This document shows, in pieces, positions 49,175 through 58,788 of a stretch of 64,000 bases of DNA; the stretch's first letter is position 1, and the number at the start of each line of letters is the position of its first letter. Origin of the DNA: an uncultured Eudoraea sp. (GTDB lineage Bacteria; Bacteroidota; Bacteroidia; Flavobacteriales; Flavobacteriaceae); the NCBI RefSeq assembly GCF_947260015.1, contig NZ_CAMYOM010000002.1, positions 1 to 64,000 on the forward strand, written 5' to 3'. The translations under genes and the position numbers were made by a program. The notes below the pieces were generated by a model. The model was not told the DNA's origin, made no database searches, and worked only from the letters and a program-made list of their open reading frames with translations.

Positions 49175-49522
49175 ATGAAAAGTTTAAAACTATTTGCAAT
49201 CATTGTTTTATTAGTTGGTGCAACTTCAACAGTAGCTGCTCAGCGCACCGTAAAGGTATATCCTAAACATGGTACTGTTGTTACAACATTATACCAACCG
49301 AGACTTATTGTGCATAAAAGAGTGAATTTTCATTTTTCCAAAGGTGTCTGGTACAAAGCAAGAGGAAGAAAATACGTTGTATGTGCAGCTCCTGTGGGAG
49401 TTAAAGTGAGACAACTTCCAATTGGAAATAAAGTGGTTGTATATGGTGGCAGGAAGTATTATACGTATAATGGAATTTTTTATAAGAAAAAAGGTCGTAA
49501 CTATATAGTAGTTAATGTATAG
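49175..49522 (+). CDS. DUF6515 family exported protein
   Basis: A 115-residue protein with a signal peptide (1-22, ending AAQ) and a repetitive Lys/Arg/Tyr/Val-rich mature part, including VKVYPKHGTVVTT, GVWYKARGRKYVVCAAPVG and GRKYYTYNGIFYKKKGRNYIVV, as in DUF6515. The motif xxYY-x-Y-x-G-I-F-Y suggests an SH3-like or cell-wall-binding fold, but I recognise no defined function. The gene has its own ECF-type site and is separated from the sigma operon by a terminator. Confidence 0.75.
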   Translation: MKSLKLFAIIVLLVGATSTVAAQRTVKVYPKHGTVVTTLYQPRLIVHKRVNFHFSKGVWYKARGRKYVVCAAPVGVKVRQLPIGNKVVVYGGRKYYTYNGIFYKKKGRNYIVVNV

Positions 49523-49575
49523 TTAGTTTGGTTTTGATTTGGTTACCACGATAAGTGGTTAGTTTGTTGGTGATT

Positions 49576-49605
49576 AAAAAGGGAAGTACTTATACTTCCC
49601 TTTTT
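49576..49605. terminator. Bidirectional intrinsic terminator
   Basis: AAAAAGGGAAGTA (49576-49588) and its reverse complement (49593-49605) flank a four-base loop, with A-run and T-run on either side. It serves the convergent DUF6515 gene and the BNR lipoprotein gene. Confidence 0.85.
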
Positions 49606-50632
49606 ATTTAAAAGTAAGTTTGGCAATGCGATTTCTTCCTGCAGCATATGCGACCGTGTCATTCTGGAATCGTATAGTGTAGAACCCTTCGTTTGAAAGA
49701 CCCCTCCAATTCATCCCCATATCATTGGAATATGAAATTCCTGTAAATCCTATGGCCACAATCTCTCGGCCTTGAGAATTAGGAACAAATTGGATACAAC
49801 TCTTGTAGCCAGGTTCCTGATTATTGGCAATAAGCTGCCAGCTTTTACCTCCATCACGGCTGATCGCCTTATTAGCTAAACGTTTATCGGGATCTGTATA
49901 ATCTCCACCAATCGCGATTCCCAAAGTGCTGTCGTAAAAATCCATCGAATAAATACCTTGAGTAGGTTTATCTCTAAGGATGGGGGTTTGTACAGCACTC
50001 CATGATAGACCTTTGTTATCAGTATAAAAAACACGCCCTTTAGTTGTTCCTATCCAGCCTTTATTTCCCTGAACGGCTATATTCGTATTACTGGCAGCAA
50101 AAGCTCCCTCTCCTTCAAGAGCTTCAGGCAATTCGGCACAAGAGATTTTGGTCCAGCTATATCCACCGTCTCTGGTTACAATAATGGAAAGACAATCTCC
50201 AACATTATCCCCAATAGCGATACCCTCTTTATCATTCCAAAAAGCCATTGCATCATAAAAAACGTTCTCTCCTTCTTCTGTGTATACCAATTCCATGCTT
50301 CCCTTATCGCCTGTTTTATATAACAGAGCAGGATTTGCAACGGAGAGCATAAAAAAATCTGCAGATGTATGTGCTATTGCTCTGAATTCCGGATAAATGC
50401 TATCGTGTTTTTGTCTATTGGTCCTAACTGTTTTGGTCTGCAGATCAATTGAACCAAAAACCCCCTTATTGGCAGCAAAACCTAAACTACCGCCCATTAT
50501 TTCAATTGCTCTTATACTTAAGGAATCCTCATAAAGTACTTCAACTTTAACCTCTGTAAAATCAGGCCTTTTAACAGCTTGTTTGCAGGAATGAATTATA
50601 ATTAAAGTGATGAATATGATAATATAGCGCAT
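49604..50632 (-). CDS. BNR/YCF48-like repeat lipoprotein
   Basis: A 342-residue lipoprotein (lipobox IIHSC) with a seven-bladed beta-propeller-like pattern of BNR repeats, for example SRDGGKSWQLIAN and TRDGGYSWTKISC. These resemble photosystem II stability factor YCF48 and plant-type hydrolase sialidase repeats, but the family in Bacteroidota is often annotated as oxidoreductase without proof. It is likely exposed on the outer membrane or in the periplasm. A catalytic activity is not evident. Confidence 0.8.
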   Translation of the reverse strand: MRYIIIFITLIIIHSCKQAVKRPDFTEVKVEVLYEDSLSIRAIEIMGGSLGFAANKGVFGSIDLQTKTVRTNRQKHDSIYPEFRAIAHTSADFFMLSVANPALLYKTGDKGSMELVYTEEGENVFYDAMAFWNDKEGIAIGDNVGDCLSIIVTRDGGYSWTKISCAELPEALEGEGAFAASNTNIAVQGNKGWIGTTKGRVFYTDNKGLSWSAVQTPILRDKPTQGIYSMDFYDSTLGIAIGGDYTDPDKRLANKAISRDGGKSWQLIANNQEPGYKSCIQFVPNSQGREIVAIGFTGISYSNDMGMNWRGLSNEGFYTIRFQNDTVAYAAGRNRIAKLTFK

Positions 50633-50778
50633 GTGTAAATGTAGGAATAAAACCGGGTTTTGAGTCGATAGAAAAAAACGATTATTCTGCCGTTGTATAG
50701 CACTATCTCTATAATTGAGACGGTATTTACTGATTTAAAAAATCAAAAAACCATGTTTAGTTGCTAAGGTCTAATTGA

Positions 50779-50807
50779 TTGGTTAAAGATTAAAAGCAAT
50801 ACCTTTG
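50779..50807 (+). promoter_or_regulatory. Bacteroidota-type promoter of the rsmB-like gene
   Basis: TTG (50779-50781), 18 bases, TACCTTTG (50800-50807). Both elements and the spacing match the Bacteroidota consensus. The start codon at 50825 follows 17 bases later. Confidence 0.65.
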
Positions 50808-50824
50808 CCTACTAAATTTTGCAG

Positions 50825-52036
50825 ATGCGGTTACATAGAAATTTGGTGTTTGCAGTGGTAGACGCACTCAACCTAATATTTAATGAAGGAGAATATGCCG
50901 ATAAGGTAGTGGAAAAAACTTTGAAGCACGACAAAAGATGGGGCTCGAGGGATAGAGGTTTTATAGCTGAAACCACTTATGATATAGTCCGTTGGAAACG
51001 ACTTTATTCTGAAATTGCGGAGGTAAGTGCTCCATATTCCAGACCAAACTTATTTAGGTTGTTTGCAGTGTGGGCAGTACTTAGGGGTATTCAATTACCA
51101 GATTGGAAACAAATAGAGCACACTCCGACCAGGCGAATTAAAGGGAAATTCGATGAGCTTTCTAAAATCAGAAAATACAGAGAATCTATTCCAGACTGGA
51201 TAGAGCAATTGGGTGTAAATTCCCTGGGAGAAGAGTTATGGACAAGGGAAATTGCATCCTTAAATCAACAAGCTCAGGTAATTCTCAGGACAAATACACT
51301 TAAAACATCTAAAAATAATTTAAAAAACATTCTTTTAGAAGAGGGCATTGAGACCGAAACTATTGAGGGCTATCCAGATGCCTTGAAATTAAAAGAGCGT
51401 ACGAATGTTTTTAGGACAAAGGCATTCACTGAAGGCTTTTTCGAAGTGCAGGATGCCTCATCACAAAAGGTTGGGTATTTTACGCAGGTTGAACCGGGGC
51501 TACGTGTAATTGATGCCTGCGCCGGAGCCGGCGGTAAAACTTTACATTTGGCCGCTCTTATGAAAAATAAGGGGCAGCTTATCGCACTTGACATCTATGA
51601 AAATAAATTAAAAGAACTTAAGAGAAGAGCGAAAAGAGACGGGGCCCATAATGTAGAAACAAGAGTAATAAGCAGCAGTAAGGTTTACAAAAAATTATAT
51701 GCAGGTGCAGATAGAGTGCTAATAGATGCTCCCTGTACAGGACTCGGCGTACTAAGACGCAATCCGGATGCCAAGTGGAAATTGCAGCCTGAATTTCTGG
51801 ACAAGATTACCAAAGTACAACAAGAAATACTGAAAAATTACAGCAAGATGGTAAAAGAAGGGGGCAAACTTATATATGCTACTTGTTCTATTCTGCCAGA
51901 GGAGAATACAGAGCAAGTAAAACAATTTTTAGATTCTGATGAAGGAAAAGTATTCTCTATGGAAGAAGAGGTGAACATTTATGCTTCAGAAAGTGGATTT
52001 GATGGTTTCTATATGGCTCGAATGATTAGGAAGTAA
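50825..52036 (+). CDS. RsmB/NOP-family rRNA (cytosine-C5) methyltransferase
   Basis: About 403 residues from the ATG at 50825; a TTG two codons earlier is possible. An N-terminal NusB-like helical domain is followed by the SAM domain with DACAGAGGKTLHLAA (motif I), DAPCTGLGVLRRNPDAKW (motif IV, with the PC cysteine) and YATCSILPEEN (motif VI, with the second catalytic Cys). The pair of cysteines defines m5C methyltransferases. It would modify 16S rRNA or tRNA; RsmB-like is the safest name. The gene is monocistronic. Confidence 0.9.
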   Translation: MRLHRNLVFAVVDALNLIFNEGEYADKVVEKTLKHDKRWGSRDRGFIAETTYDIVRWKRLYSEIAEVSAPYSRPNLFRLFAVWAVLRGIQLPDWKQIEHTPTRRIKGKFDELSKIRKYRESIPDWIEQLGVNSLGEELWTREIASLNQQAQVILRTNTLKTSKNNLKNILLEEGIETETIEGYPDALKLKERTNVFRTKAFTEGFFEVQDASSQKVGYFTQVEPGLRVIDACAGAGGKTLHLAALMKNKGQLIALDIYENKLKELKRRAKRDGAHNVETRVISSSKVYKKLYAGADRVLIDAPCTGLGVLRRNPDAKWKLQPEFLDKITKVQQEILKNYSKMVKEGGKLIYATCSILPEENTEQVKQFLDSDEGKVFSMEEEVNIYASESGFDGFYMARMIRK

Positions 52037-52095
52037 TGAACAATTCTATTTGAAAACTGTTAACTTTTCTCTTAAAAAAACCCATATTAATAATG

Positions 52096-52103
52096 TAAAT
52101 TTG
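52096..52103 (+). promoter_or_regulatory. Putative -7 promoter element for purL
   Basis: TAAATTTG matches TAnnTTTG exactly, 32 bases upstream of the purL start. No -33 TTG at the standard distance. Confidence 0.45.
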
Positions 52104-52135
52104 TGCTTTCGTAATCCTAATTTGTAATAAGTTCC

Positions 52136-55100
52136 ATGATTCATTTCTTTGGAGACCTCAGCACTAAAGTTTTTGCAGTACAAACTGAACAAGAACTTTC
52201 AGAAAAAGACATTGAGAAACTTAGTTGGTTATTTGGGAATCAATCCAGAATAAATGTGGCGTCTATAGACGCCTTTTTTGTTGGACCCAGGGCCGCTATG
52301 ATTACCCCCTGGAGTACTAATGCCACGGAAATAACACAGAATATGGGTGTTTTTGGAATTCTTAGAATAGAAGAATTTACCGCTGTGGATAAAAATTTTA
52401 TAGATTTTGATCCAATGCTCTCACAAAAGTACCAAGAGCTAAATCAGGAGATTTATAGTATTGAGGTGGAACCTCATCCTATTCTTGAAATTGATAATAT
52501 TTCTAAATATAATAAAGAAGAAGGATTGGCCCTGAACCCGGATGAAGTAGAATATCTCGAAGGATTATCAAAAAAAATAGGTCGGAAATTAACAGATTCT
52601 GAAGTCTTTGGATTCAGTCAGGTAAATTCTGAACATTGCAGGCACAAAATTTTTAACGGGACTTTTGTTATTGATGGCAAAGAAATGCCTTCCTCACTTT
52701 TCAAGCTGATAAAAAAAACAGCTAAGGAAAATCCAAATGAAATTGTGTCAGCATATAAAGACAATGTGGCTTTTGTAAAAGGCCCTAAGGTGGTTCAATT
52801 CGCTCCAAAAACTTCTGATAAACCAGACTACTATCAGGAAAGCGAATTTGAATCTGTAATTTCATTAAAAGCCGAAACCCACAACTTTCCAACTACGGTA
52901 GAGCCATTTAATGGGGCAGCCACCGGTTCTGGCGGTGAGATACGGGATAGATTGGCCGGAGGTAAAGGATCATTACCCATAGCAGGAACCGCCGTATACA
53001 TGACCTCTTATTCACGCCTGGAGAAAAACAGGTCATGGGAGAATGGTATGGAGGAAAGACCATGGTTATACCAGACCCCAATGGATATTCTTATAAAAGC
53101 TTCCAATGGTGCATCCGATTTTGGTAACAAATTTGGTCAACCCCTAATAGCAGGATCTTTGTTGACCTTTGAGCACGAAGAACATTCCAGAAAATTAGGA
53201 TATGATAAGGTTATTATGCTTGCCGGAGGTATTGGTTATGGCAAAGCAGACCAGGCCCTAAAAGGGACTCCTAAAAAAGGAGATAAAATAGTTATTCTTG
53301 GCGGTGATAATTACCGTATAGGAATGGGTGGTGCTGCCGTTTCAAGTGCTGATACCGGTGAATTTAGTTCTTCTATAGAATTAAATGCCGTACAACGATC
53401 TAACCCGGAAATGCAAAAACGCGCGGCTAATGCAATACGGGGCCTTGTGGAAAGCAAGGAGAATCCCATAGTTTCTATTCATGATCACGGTGCCGGGGGA
53501 CATTTAAACTGTTTATCAGAATTAGTGGAAGAGACAGGAGGAAAAATTGATCTGGATAAGCTCCCCATTGGAGACCCTACTCTTTCTGCCAAGGAAATTA
53601 TAGGGAATGAATCTCAGGAACGCATGGGGCTGGTAATGGGTCCCGAAAATATGGATTTTTTACATCGAATCGCCGATAGGGAACGCTCTCCTATTTATGA
53701 TGTAGGAGATGTTACCGGAGACAATAGATTCACCTTTGAATCCGAAACAAAAGGAATCAAGCCAATGGACCTTGAACTTTCCGACATGTTTGGCAGCTCT
53801 CCAAAAACTATTATGGATGATATTACAGTCGACCGGAAATATCAGGAAACAGATTATAAAATAGAATTAGTTCACGACTACCTCGAACAAGTCCTTCAGC
53901 TCGAAGCCGTTGCCTGCAAAGACTGGTTAACAAATAAGGTAGACCGATGTGTTGGTGGCAAGGTTGCTAAACAACAGTGTGCCGGACCTTTGCAATTACC
54001 CCTGAATAATTGTGGTGTCATGGCATTGGATTTTAAGGGCCGGGAAGGTATTGCCACTTCTATTGGTCATTCCCCAATAAGCGGATTAATTGATCCGGTC
54101 GCAGGTAGTAGGAACAGTATTGCCGAGGCACTTTCAAATATTGTCTGGGCACCCCTAAAAGACGGCCTAAAATCGGTTGCTCTCTCAGCTAATTGGATGT
54201 GGCCATGCAGAAACGAAGGAGAAGATGCCAGATTATATGAAGCAGTTAAAGCCGTATCGGACTTTGCCATTGAACTTGGGATCAATGTCCCCACTGGCAA
54301 GGACTCATTATCCATGAAACAAAAATACAAGGGTGAAGAAGTTATTGCCCCGGGAACAGTAATAATTTCGGCAGGAGCAAATTGTACGGATATTACTAAG
54401 GTAGTAGAACCTGTATTTCAAATTAGTGCCGGAAGTATTTATTATGTCAACATTTCGCAGGATGCATATGAGTTAGGAGGATCTTCTTTTGCGCAAATCC
54501 TCAACAGAATTGGTGATAAAGCCCCTACAATCAAAGAATCGGCATATGTAATTAATGTATTTAACACACTTCAGGAATTGATAAAAGACGGACAAATTGT
54601 AGCCGGCCATGATGTCTCTTCAGGCGGATTGATAACCACACTTCTGGAAATGTGTTTTGCCGATGTTAATATGGGTGCTTCTTTGGATCTTTCACATCTG
54701 GATGAAAAAGATACTATAAAATTACTTTTTGCTGAAAATTCCGGACTGGTTTTTCAAGCCAAAGATGATTCGTTAGAATTAAAAATGCAGGAGGCTGGAA
54801 TAGATTATAAGAAAATTGGGGAAGTTATCCAACAACCGGAATTGAAATTAAAAAATCAAGAAGTTGAAATAGGTTTGAATATTAACAGTTTAAGGGATAT
54901 CTGGTATAAAACGTCCTATCTCTTAGACGAAAGACAAACCTCTAATAATCTTGCTAAATCAAGATATGAAAATTACAAAAAACAACCTCTGAATTTTAAC
55001 TTTCCTGCATATTTTCAAAATCATCATCCTGAAAGAAATTCAGAAATTATAAAACGTCCGAAGGCAGCAATTTTAAGAGAAAAAGGCAGCAATTCTGAAC

Positions 55101-55813
55101 GTGAAATGGCCAATGCAATGTACCTTGCCGGATTTGATGTCAAGGACGTCCACATGACCGATCTCATTTCGGGGAGGGAAACCCTGAAAGACATTCGGTT
55201 CATAGGTGCGGTAGGCGGATTCTCCAATTCTGATGTTTTGGGAAGTGCCAAGGGCTGGGCAGGTGCTTTTAAATATAACGAAAAAGCAAGGCAATCACTT
55301 CTAGACTTTTTTGACAGGACAGATACTTTATCAGTTGGAATATGCAACGGATGCCAACTTTTTATGGAACTAGGATTAGTGAATCCTGAACATGAAGTTC
55401 ATGGGAAAATGACTTTTAACGATTCGCACAAGCATGAGAGCAGTTTCACCTCTGTGAAGATTGAAGAAAATAATTCGGTAATGCTTGCTTCTCTTTCAGG
55501 AACATCTCTTGGGGTGTGGATATCACATGGCGAAGGGAAATTTAGTCTTCCATTGACCGAAGAAAATTACGATATTGTTGCTAAATATGGTTATAGTGAC
55601 TATCCCGCTAATCCCAATGGAAGTGATTTTAATACTGCTATGATGTGCGATAAAACAGGAAGGCATTTGGTGACCATGCCACATATAGAGCGTTCAATTT
55701 TTCCATGGAACTGGGCATATTACCCTAAGGATAGAAACGATCAAATATCTCCCTGGCTAGAGGCGTTTACTAACGCCAGAAAATGGATAGAAAACCAAAA
55801 CGAAGTATCTTGA
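52136..55813 (+). CDS. purL: Phosphoribosylformylglycinamidine synthase, long form
   Basis: A 1,225-residue enzyme making FGAM from FGAR, with the glutaminase at its C-terminus. Key parts: QVNSEHCRHK in the N-terminal region, KAETHNFPTTVEPFNGAATGSGG in the first synthetase half, SGGLITTLLEMCFADVN in the second, then a class I glutaminase with GGFSNSDVLGSAKGW, the nucleophile Cys in VGICNGCQLF and PHIERSIFPWNWAYY near the end. The long form replaces the separate PurQ/PurS set. The end overlaps the next gene by 31 bases. Confidence 0.97.
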   Translation: MIHFFGDLSTKVFAVQTEQELSEKDIEKLSWLFGNQSRINVASIDAFFVGPRAAMITPWSTNATEITQNMGVFGILRIEEFTAVDKNFIDFDPMLSQKYQELNQEIYSIEVEPHPILEIDNISKYNKEEGLALNPDEVEYLEGLSKKIGRKLTDSEVFGFSQVNSEHCRHKIFNGTFVIDGKEMPSSLFKLIKKTAKENPNEIVSAYKDNVAFVKGPKVVQFAPKTSDKPDYYQESEFESVISLKAETHNFPTTVEPFNGAATGSGGEIRDRLAGGKGSLPIAGTAVYMTSYSRLEKNRSWENGMEERPWLYQTPMDILIKASNGASDFGNKFGQPLIAGSLLTFEHEEHSRKLGYDKVIMLAGGIGYGKADQALKGTPKKGDKIVILGGDNYRIGMGGAAVSSADTGEFSSSIELNAVQRSNPEMQKRAANAIRGLVESKENPIVSIHDHGAGGHLNCLSELVEETGGKIDLDKLPIGDPTLSAKEIIGNESQERMGLVMGPENMDFLHRIADRERSPIYDVGDVTGDNRFTFESETKGIKPMDLELSDMFGSSPKTIMDDITVDRKYQETDYKIELVHDYLEQVLQLEAVACKDWLTNKVDRCVGGKVAKQQCAGPLQLPLNNCGVMALDFKGREGIATSIGHSPISGLIDPVAGSRNSIAEALSNIVWAPLKDGLKSVALSANWMWPCRNEGEDARLYEAVKAVSDFAIELGINVPTGKDSLSMKQKYKGEEVIAPGTVIISAGANCTDITKVVEPVFQISAGSIYYVNISQDAYELGGSSFAQILNRIGDKAPTIKESAYVINVFNTLQELIKDGQIVAGHDVSSGGLITTLLEMCFADVNMGASLDLSHLDEKDTIKLLFAENSGLVFQAKDDSLELKMQEAGIDYKKIGEVIQQPELKLKNQEVEIGLNINSLRDIWYKTSYLLDERQTSNNLAKSRYENYKKQPLNFNFPAYFQNHHPERNSEIIKRPKAAILREKGSNSEREMANAMYLAGFDVKDVHMTDLISGRETLKDIRFIGAVGGFSNSDVLGSAKGWAGAFKYNEKARQSLLDFFDRTDTLSVGICNGCQLFMELGLVNPEHEVHGKMTFNDSHKHESSFTSVKIEENNSVMLASLSGTSLGVWISHGEGKFSLPLTEENYDIVAKYGYSDYPANPNGSDFNTAMMCDKTGRHLVTMPHIERSIFPWNWAYYPKDRNDQISPWLEAFTNARKWIENQNEVS

Positions 55814-56265
55814 TTATTCGCAGGGCCAAACAAAAGGACCTACCTGCCATTGTAGAACTCATAGCTAACGATGAATTAGGCAGGTTAAGAGAAAACTTCA
55901 AAACACCTTTACCTGAGCAGTACTTAAATGCATTTGACAAGGTTAATGCTGACCAAAATCAGGAATTAATGGTCATGTTAAACGAGACAGGGGATGTAAT
56001 TGGCACTTTACAGCTTAGCTTTATTCAATATCTAACCTATCAGGGAGGTATAAGGGCACAAATAGAAGCTGTTAGAGTGCATGAGAATTACAGGAATAAA
56101 GGAATTGGACAGGAACTTATAAAATGGGCCATAGATCGTGCAGAAGAAAGAGGAGCACATGTAGTGCAGCTTACTACGGATAAAAAAAGAGATGCGGCCG
56201 TGAAATTTTATGAAAAACTGGGATTTATTGCATCCCATAAAGGAATGAAACTTCATTTGCTCTAA
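55783..56265 (+). CDS. GNAT-family N-acetyltransferase
   Basis: A 160-residue acetyltransferase. The domain runs from IIRRAKQKDLPAIVELI to the C-terminal AVKFYEKLGF, with the acetyl-CoA loop RNKGIGQELI and the preceding RVHENY in normal form. The first nine residues (MDRKPKRSI) are inside the end of purL and lack similarity; a TTG at 55810 is an alternative start. Substrate unknown. The 31-base overlap suggests translational coupling with purL, or simply a later start. Confidence 0.85.
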   Translation: MDRKPKRSILIIRRAKQKDLPAIVELIANDELGRLRENFKTPLPEQYLNAFDKVNADQNQELMVMLNETGDVIGTLQLSFIQYLTYQGGIRAQIEAVRVHENYRNKGIGQELIKWAIDRAEERGAHVVQLTTDKKRDAAVKFYEKLGFIASHKGMKLHLL

Positions 56266-56411
56266 ATAATCAACCGAACCTTTTAAGATTATATTTATTC
56301 TTAGATCGTATTCTCTTAACAAATTATTGGAAATTAAGGTCTTTTTTTAGTGATTCCGTATTAAATACCGTTACCTTTTCTTATTTTGCAATTACAATTC
56401 AGAAATTGAGT

Positions 56412-58184
56412 ATGCAAGATATAACCCGTCTTTTTGATTTTCCTTATTACCAATTAGAAAAATTCGATCTTAAAAATTCCCTGATAACAAAATATAATGG
56501 GGAGTGGATTGCGACTTCTACCAGGGAGTATATAAATAAGGCAAATGCAGTGAGCAGGGCTTTACTAAAATTAGGTGTAAAACCCAATGACAAGATTGCG
56601 CTGATATCCATGACTAACCGAACAGAATGGAATATAATGGATATCGGTATTTTACAGCTAGGGGCCCAAAATGTGCCTATCTATCCCACTATTTCTGAAG
56701 AGGATTATGCATATGTGCTTAACCATGCAGAATGTGTTTATTGTTTTGTATCCTGCAGTGAGGTTTATGAGAAAGTCAAGGCGGTTAAGGAGAAAATTCC
56801 TTCCTTAAAAGAAATATACTCTTTTGATGAACTCGGGGAATGTAAGAACTGGAAAGAAATATTGCAACTAGGAAAAGACGAGTCAAACCAGACTGAAGTA
56901 GAAAAGCTTAAAGACTCGGTCAAACCGGAAGACCTGGCCACCTTAATTTATACTTCGGGCACCACGGGAAGGCCAAAAGGGGTTATGCTCTCCCATGATA
57001 ACATAGTGAGTAATACCTTGGAAAGTTCGTCCAGATTACCCATTGCCGACGGTGCAGTTAAAGCCCTTAGTTTCTTGCCGGTTTGCCACATTTATGAACG
57101 GATGCTAATGTATTTGTATCAGTATAGAAGTGTATCTATCTATTTTGCCGAATCACTGGAAACGATTAGTGAAAATTTAAAAGAGGTTGAGCCGCATGTC
57201 ATGACGGCTGTTCCAAGACTTATAGAAAAGGTCTATGATAAAATAATTGCAAAGGGTGCTGACTTAAAAGGTATTAAGAAATTCTTGTTTTTTTGGGCGG
57301 TAAAAGTGGGGCTTAGATATGAACCCTATGGCCAAAACGGTTGGTGGTATGAACAACAACTCAAACTGGCTCGTAAATTGATTTTTAGCAAATGGAAAGC
57401 AGGACTCGGGGGAAATCTTGATCTTATTGCATCGGGAAGTGCGGCCTTGCAACCCAGATTAGCCAGAATTTTTAATGCTGCAGAAATGGGTCTTATGGAA
57501 GGTTATGGACTAACGGAAACCTCTCCGGTTATCTCGGTAAATGACATGCGCAATAATGGTTTTAAGATAGGAACTGTGGGTAAACCTATAGGACGCACTG
57601 AAGTGAAGATTGAAGCTGATGGTGAGATTTGTATTAAAGGGCCTCAGGTAATGATGGGTTATTACAGAGATACGGTAAAAAGCGCTGAAGTATTAAAGGA
57701 CGGATTTTTTCATACAGGTGATATTGGTGAAATAGACGCCGATGGTTTCCTCAAGATTACAGACCGAAAAAAGGAAATGTTCAAAACTTCCGGGGGCAAA
57801 TATGTGGCACCTCAGGTATTGGAAAACCGATTTAAACAATCCAGATTTATCGAACAAATTATGGTTGTTGGCGAAGGTGAGAAAATGCCCGCTGCGCTGA
57901 TCCAACCCAATTTTGAATTCTTAGCGGAATGGGCTCTTAGACACAATGTGGAACTGGGAACCAATGCCGAAACTGTTTTAAATTCGAAAGTCCTGGCAAG
58001 GTATCAGGAAGAAGTTGATCATGCCAATGAAAAATTCGCTAAATGGGAAAAAATTAAACAGTTTAGACTTACCCCGGATGTCTGGGGCGTTGACGGTGGC
58101 CACCTCACCCCTACTATGAAACTTCGCCGAAAGATTATTAAAGAAAAGTATATGACTCTCTATAATCAAATATATGAGCATTAA
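56412..58184 (+). CDS. fadD: Long-chain fatty acid-CoA ligase (AMP-forming)
   Basis: About 590 residues from the ATG at 56412; a TTG two codons earlier is possible. The adenylation motifs are complete: IYTSGTTGRPKGVMLSH, the acyl-specific GYGLTETSPV, and TGDIGEIDADGFLKITDRKKEMFKTSGGKYVAP at the hinge. It is of the FadD15-like class that activates long-chain fatty acids as acyl-CoA. It precedes the marR-fad operon by 139 bases on the same strand, supplying its substrates, but it has its own upstream region. Confidence 0.9.
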   Translation: MQDITRLFDFPYYQLEKFDLKNSLITKYNGEWIATSTREYINKANAVSRALLKLGVKPNDKIALISMTNRTEWNIMDIGILQLGAQNVPIYPTISEEDYAYVLNHAECVYCFVSCSEVYEKVKAVKEKIPSLKEIYSFDELGECKNWKEILQLGKDESNQTEVEKLKDSVKPEDLATLIYTSGTTGRPKGVMLSHDNIVSNTLESSSRLPIADGAVKALSFLPVCHIYERMLMYLYQYRSVSIYFAESLETISENLKEVEPHVMTAVPRLIEKVYDKIIAKGADLKGIKKFLFFWAVKVGLRYEPYGQNGWWYEQQLKLARKLIFSKWKAGLGGNLDLIASGSAALQPRLARIFNAAEMGLMEGYGLTETSPVISVNDMRNNGFKIGTVGKPIGRTEVKIEADGEICIKGPQVMMGYYRDTVKSAEVLKDGFFHTGDIGEIDADGFLKITDRKKEMFKTSGGKYVAPQVLENRFKQSRFIEQIMVVGEGEKMPAALIQPNFEFLAEWALRHNVELGTNAETVLNSKVLARYQEEVDHANEKFAKWEKIKQFRLTPDVWGVDGGHLTPTMKLRRKIIKEKYMTLYNQIYEH

Positions 58185-58265
58185 TACTGGATGCTTCCTC
58201 TAAAGGGAATCAGCACTACTTCATTTGACCTAAATTTCTTTTTAAAATCAAAAGGCTATTCTTGT

Positions 58266-58293
58266 AAATTTATTATGCATGCATAATAAATTT
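58266..58293. promoter_or_regulatory. Perfect 28-bp palindrome, probable MarR operator
   Basis: A perfect two-fold-symmetric sequence with half-site AAATTTATTATGCA, read from 58266 to 58279 and repeated as its complement to 58293. It lies four bases upstream of the -7 element TATCTTTG at 58297-58304, where a bound dimer would block transcription. Confidence 0.8.
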
Positions 58294-58296
58294 TTA

Positions 58297-58304
58297 TATC
58301 TTTG
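58297..58304 (+). promoter_or_regulatory. -7 promoter element of the marR-fad operon
   Basis: TATCTTTG matches TAnnTTTG exactly, 20 bases before the marR start and adjacent to the palindrome. Confidence 0.6.
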
Positions 58305-58323
58305 AGGTACAATTAAAGATTTT

Positions 58324-58788
58324 ATGAAGGATATAACAATAGATTATGCCTTGCGTGCTACCTGGCAATCCGTTGCTAAAATGTATAATGAAGAAGCTAA
58401 ACATTTTGGCACAACTATGGCTGTTGGTTTTACCCTGTTAAGCATAGATCCTAAAACCGGTACACCTTCTACATCCTTAGGCCCTAAAATGGGAATGGAA
58501 GCCACTAGCCTATCCCGCATACTAAAAAGTATGGAGGAAAAAGGGCTGATTCTTCGTAAGCCCAATCCGGATGATGGCCGAGGCGTTTTAATACATCTTA
58601 CCCCTTTTGGTATTGAAAAGCGTATAGATTCAAAAGATGTTGTTTTAAGGTTTAATGATGTTGTTAAGCAAAATGTTGATGAAGGACAGCTGAACAACTT
58701 TTTTGAGGTTATGGAAACCATAAACAACCTTATTACTGAGAAAAAAATATATAGTAGGAATACAAAATTAAATAATCATCATCAATGA
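58324..58788 (+). CDS. MarR-family transcriptional regulator of fatty acid degradation
   Basis: A 154-residue winged-helix repressor. The helix-turn-helix region STSLGPKMGMEATSLSRILKSMEEKGLILRKPNPDDGRGV includes the beta-wing with DDGRG, as in MarR. Helices at both ends form the dimer interface. It begins the fad operon and overlaps fadN by four bases (ATGA). The perfect palindrome next to its promoter is the obvious target, so it probably represses the operon until acyl-CoA or a fatty acid binds. The ligand cannot be read from sequence. Confidence 0.9.
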   Translation: MKDITIDYALRATWQSVAKMYNEEAKHFGTTMAVGFTLLSIDPKTGTPSTSLGPKMGMEATSLSRILKSMEEKGLILRKPNPDDGRGVLIHLTPFGIEKRIDSKDVVLRFNDVVKQNVDEGQLNNFFEVMETINNLITEKKIYSRNTKLNNHHQ

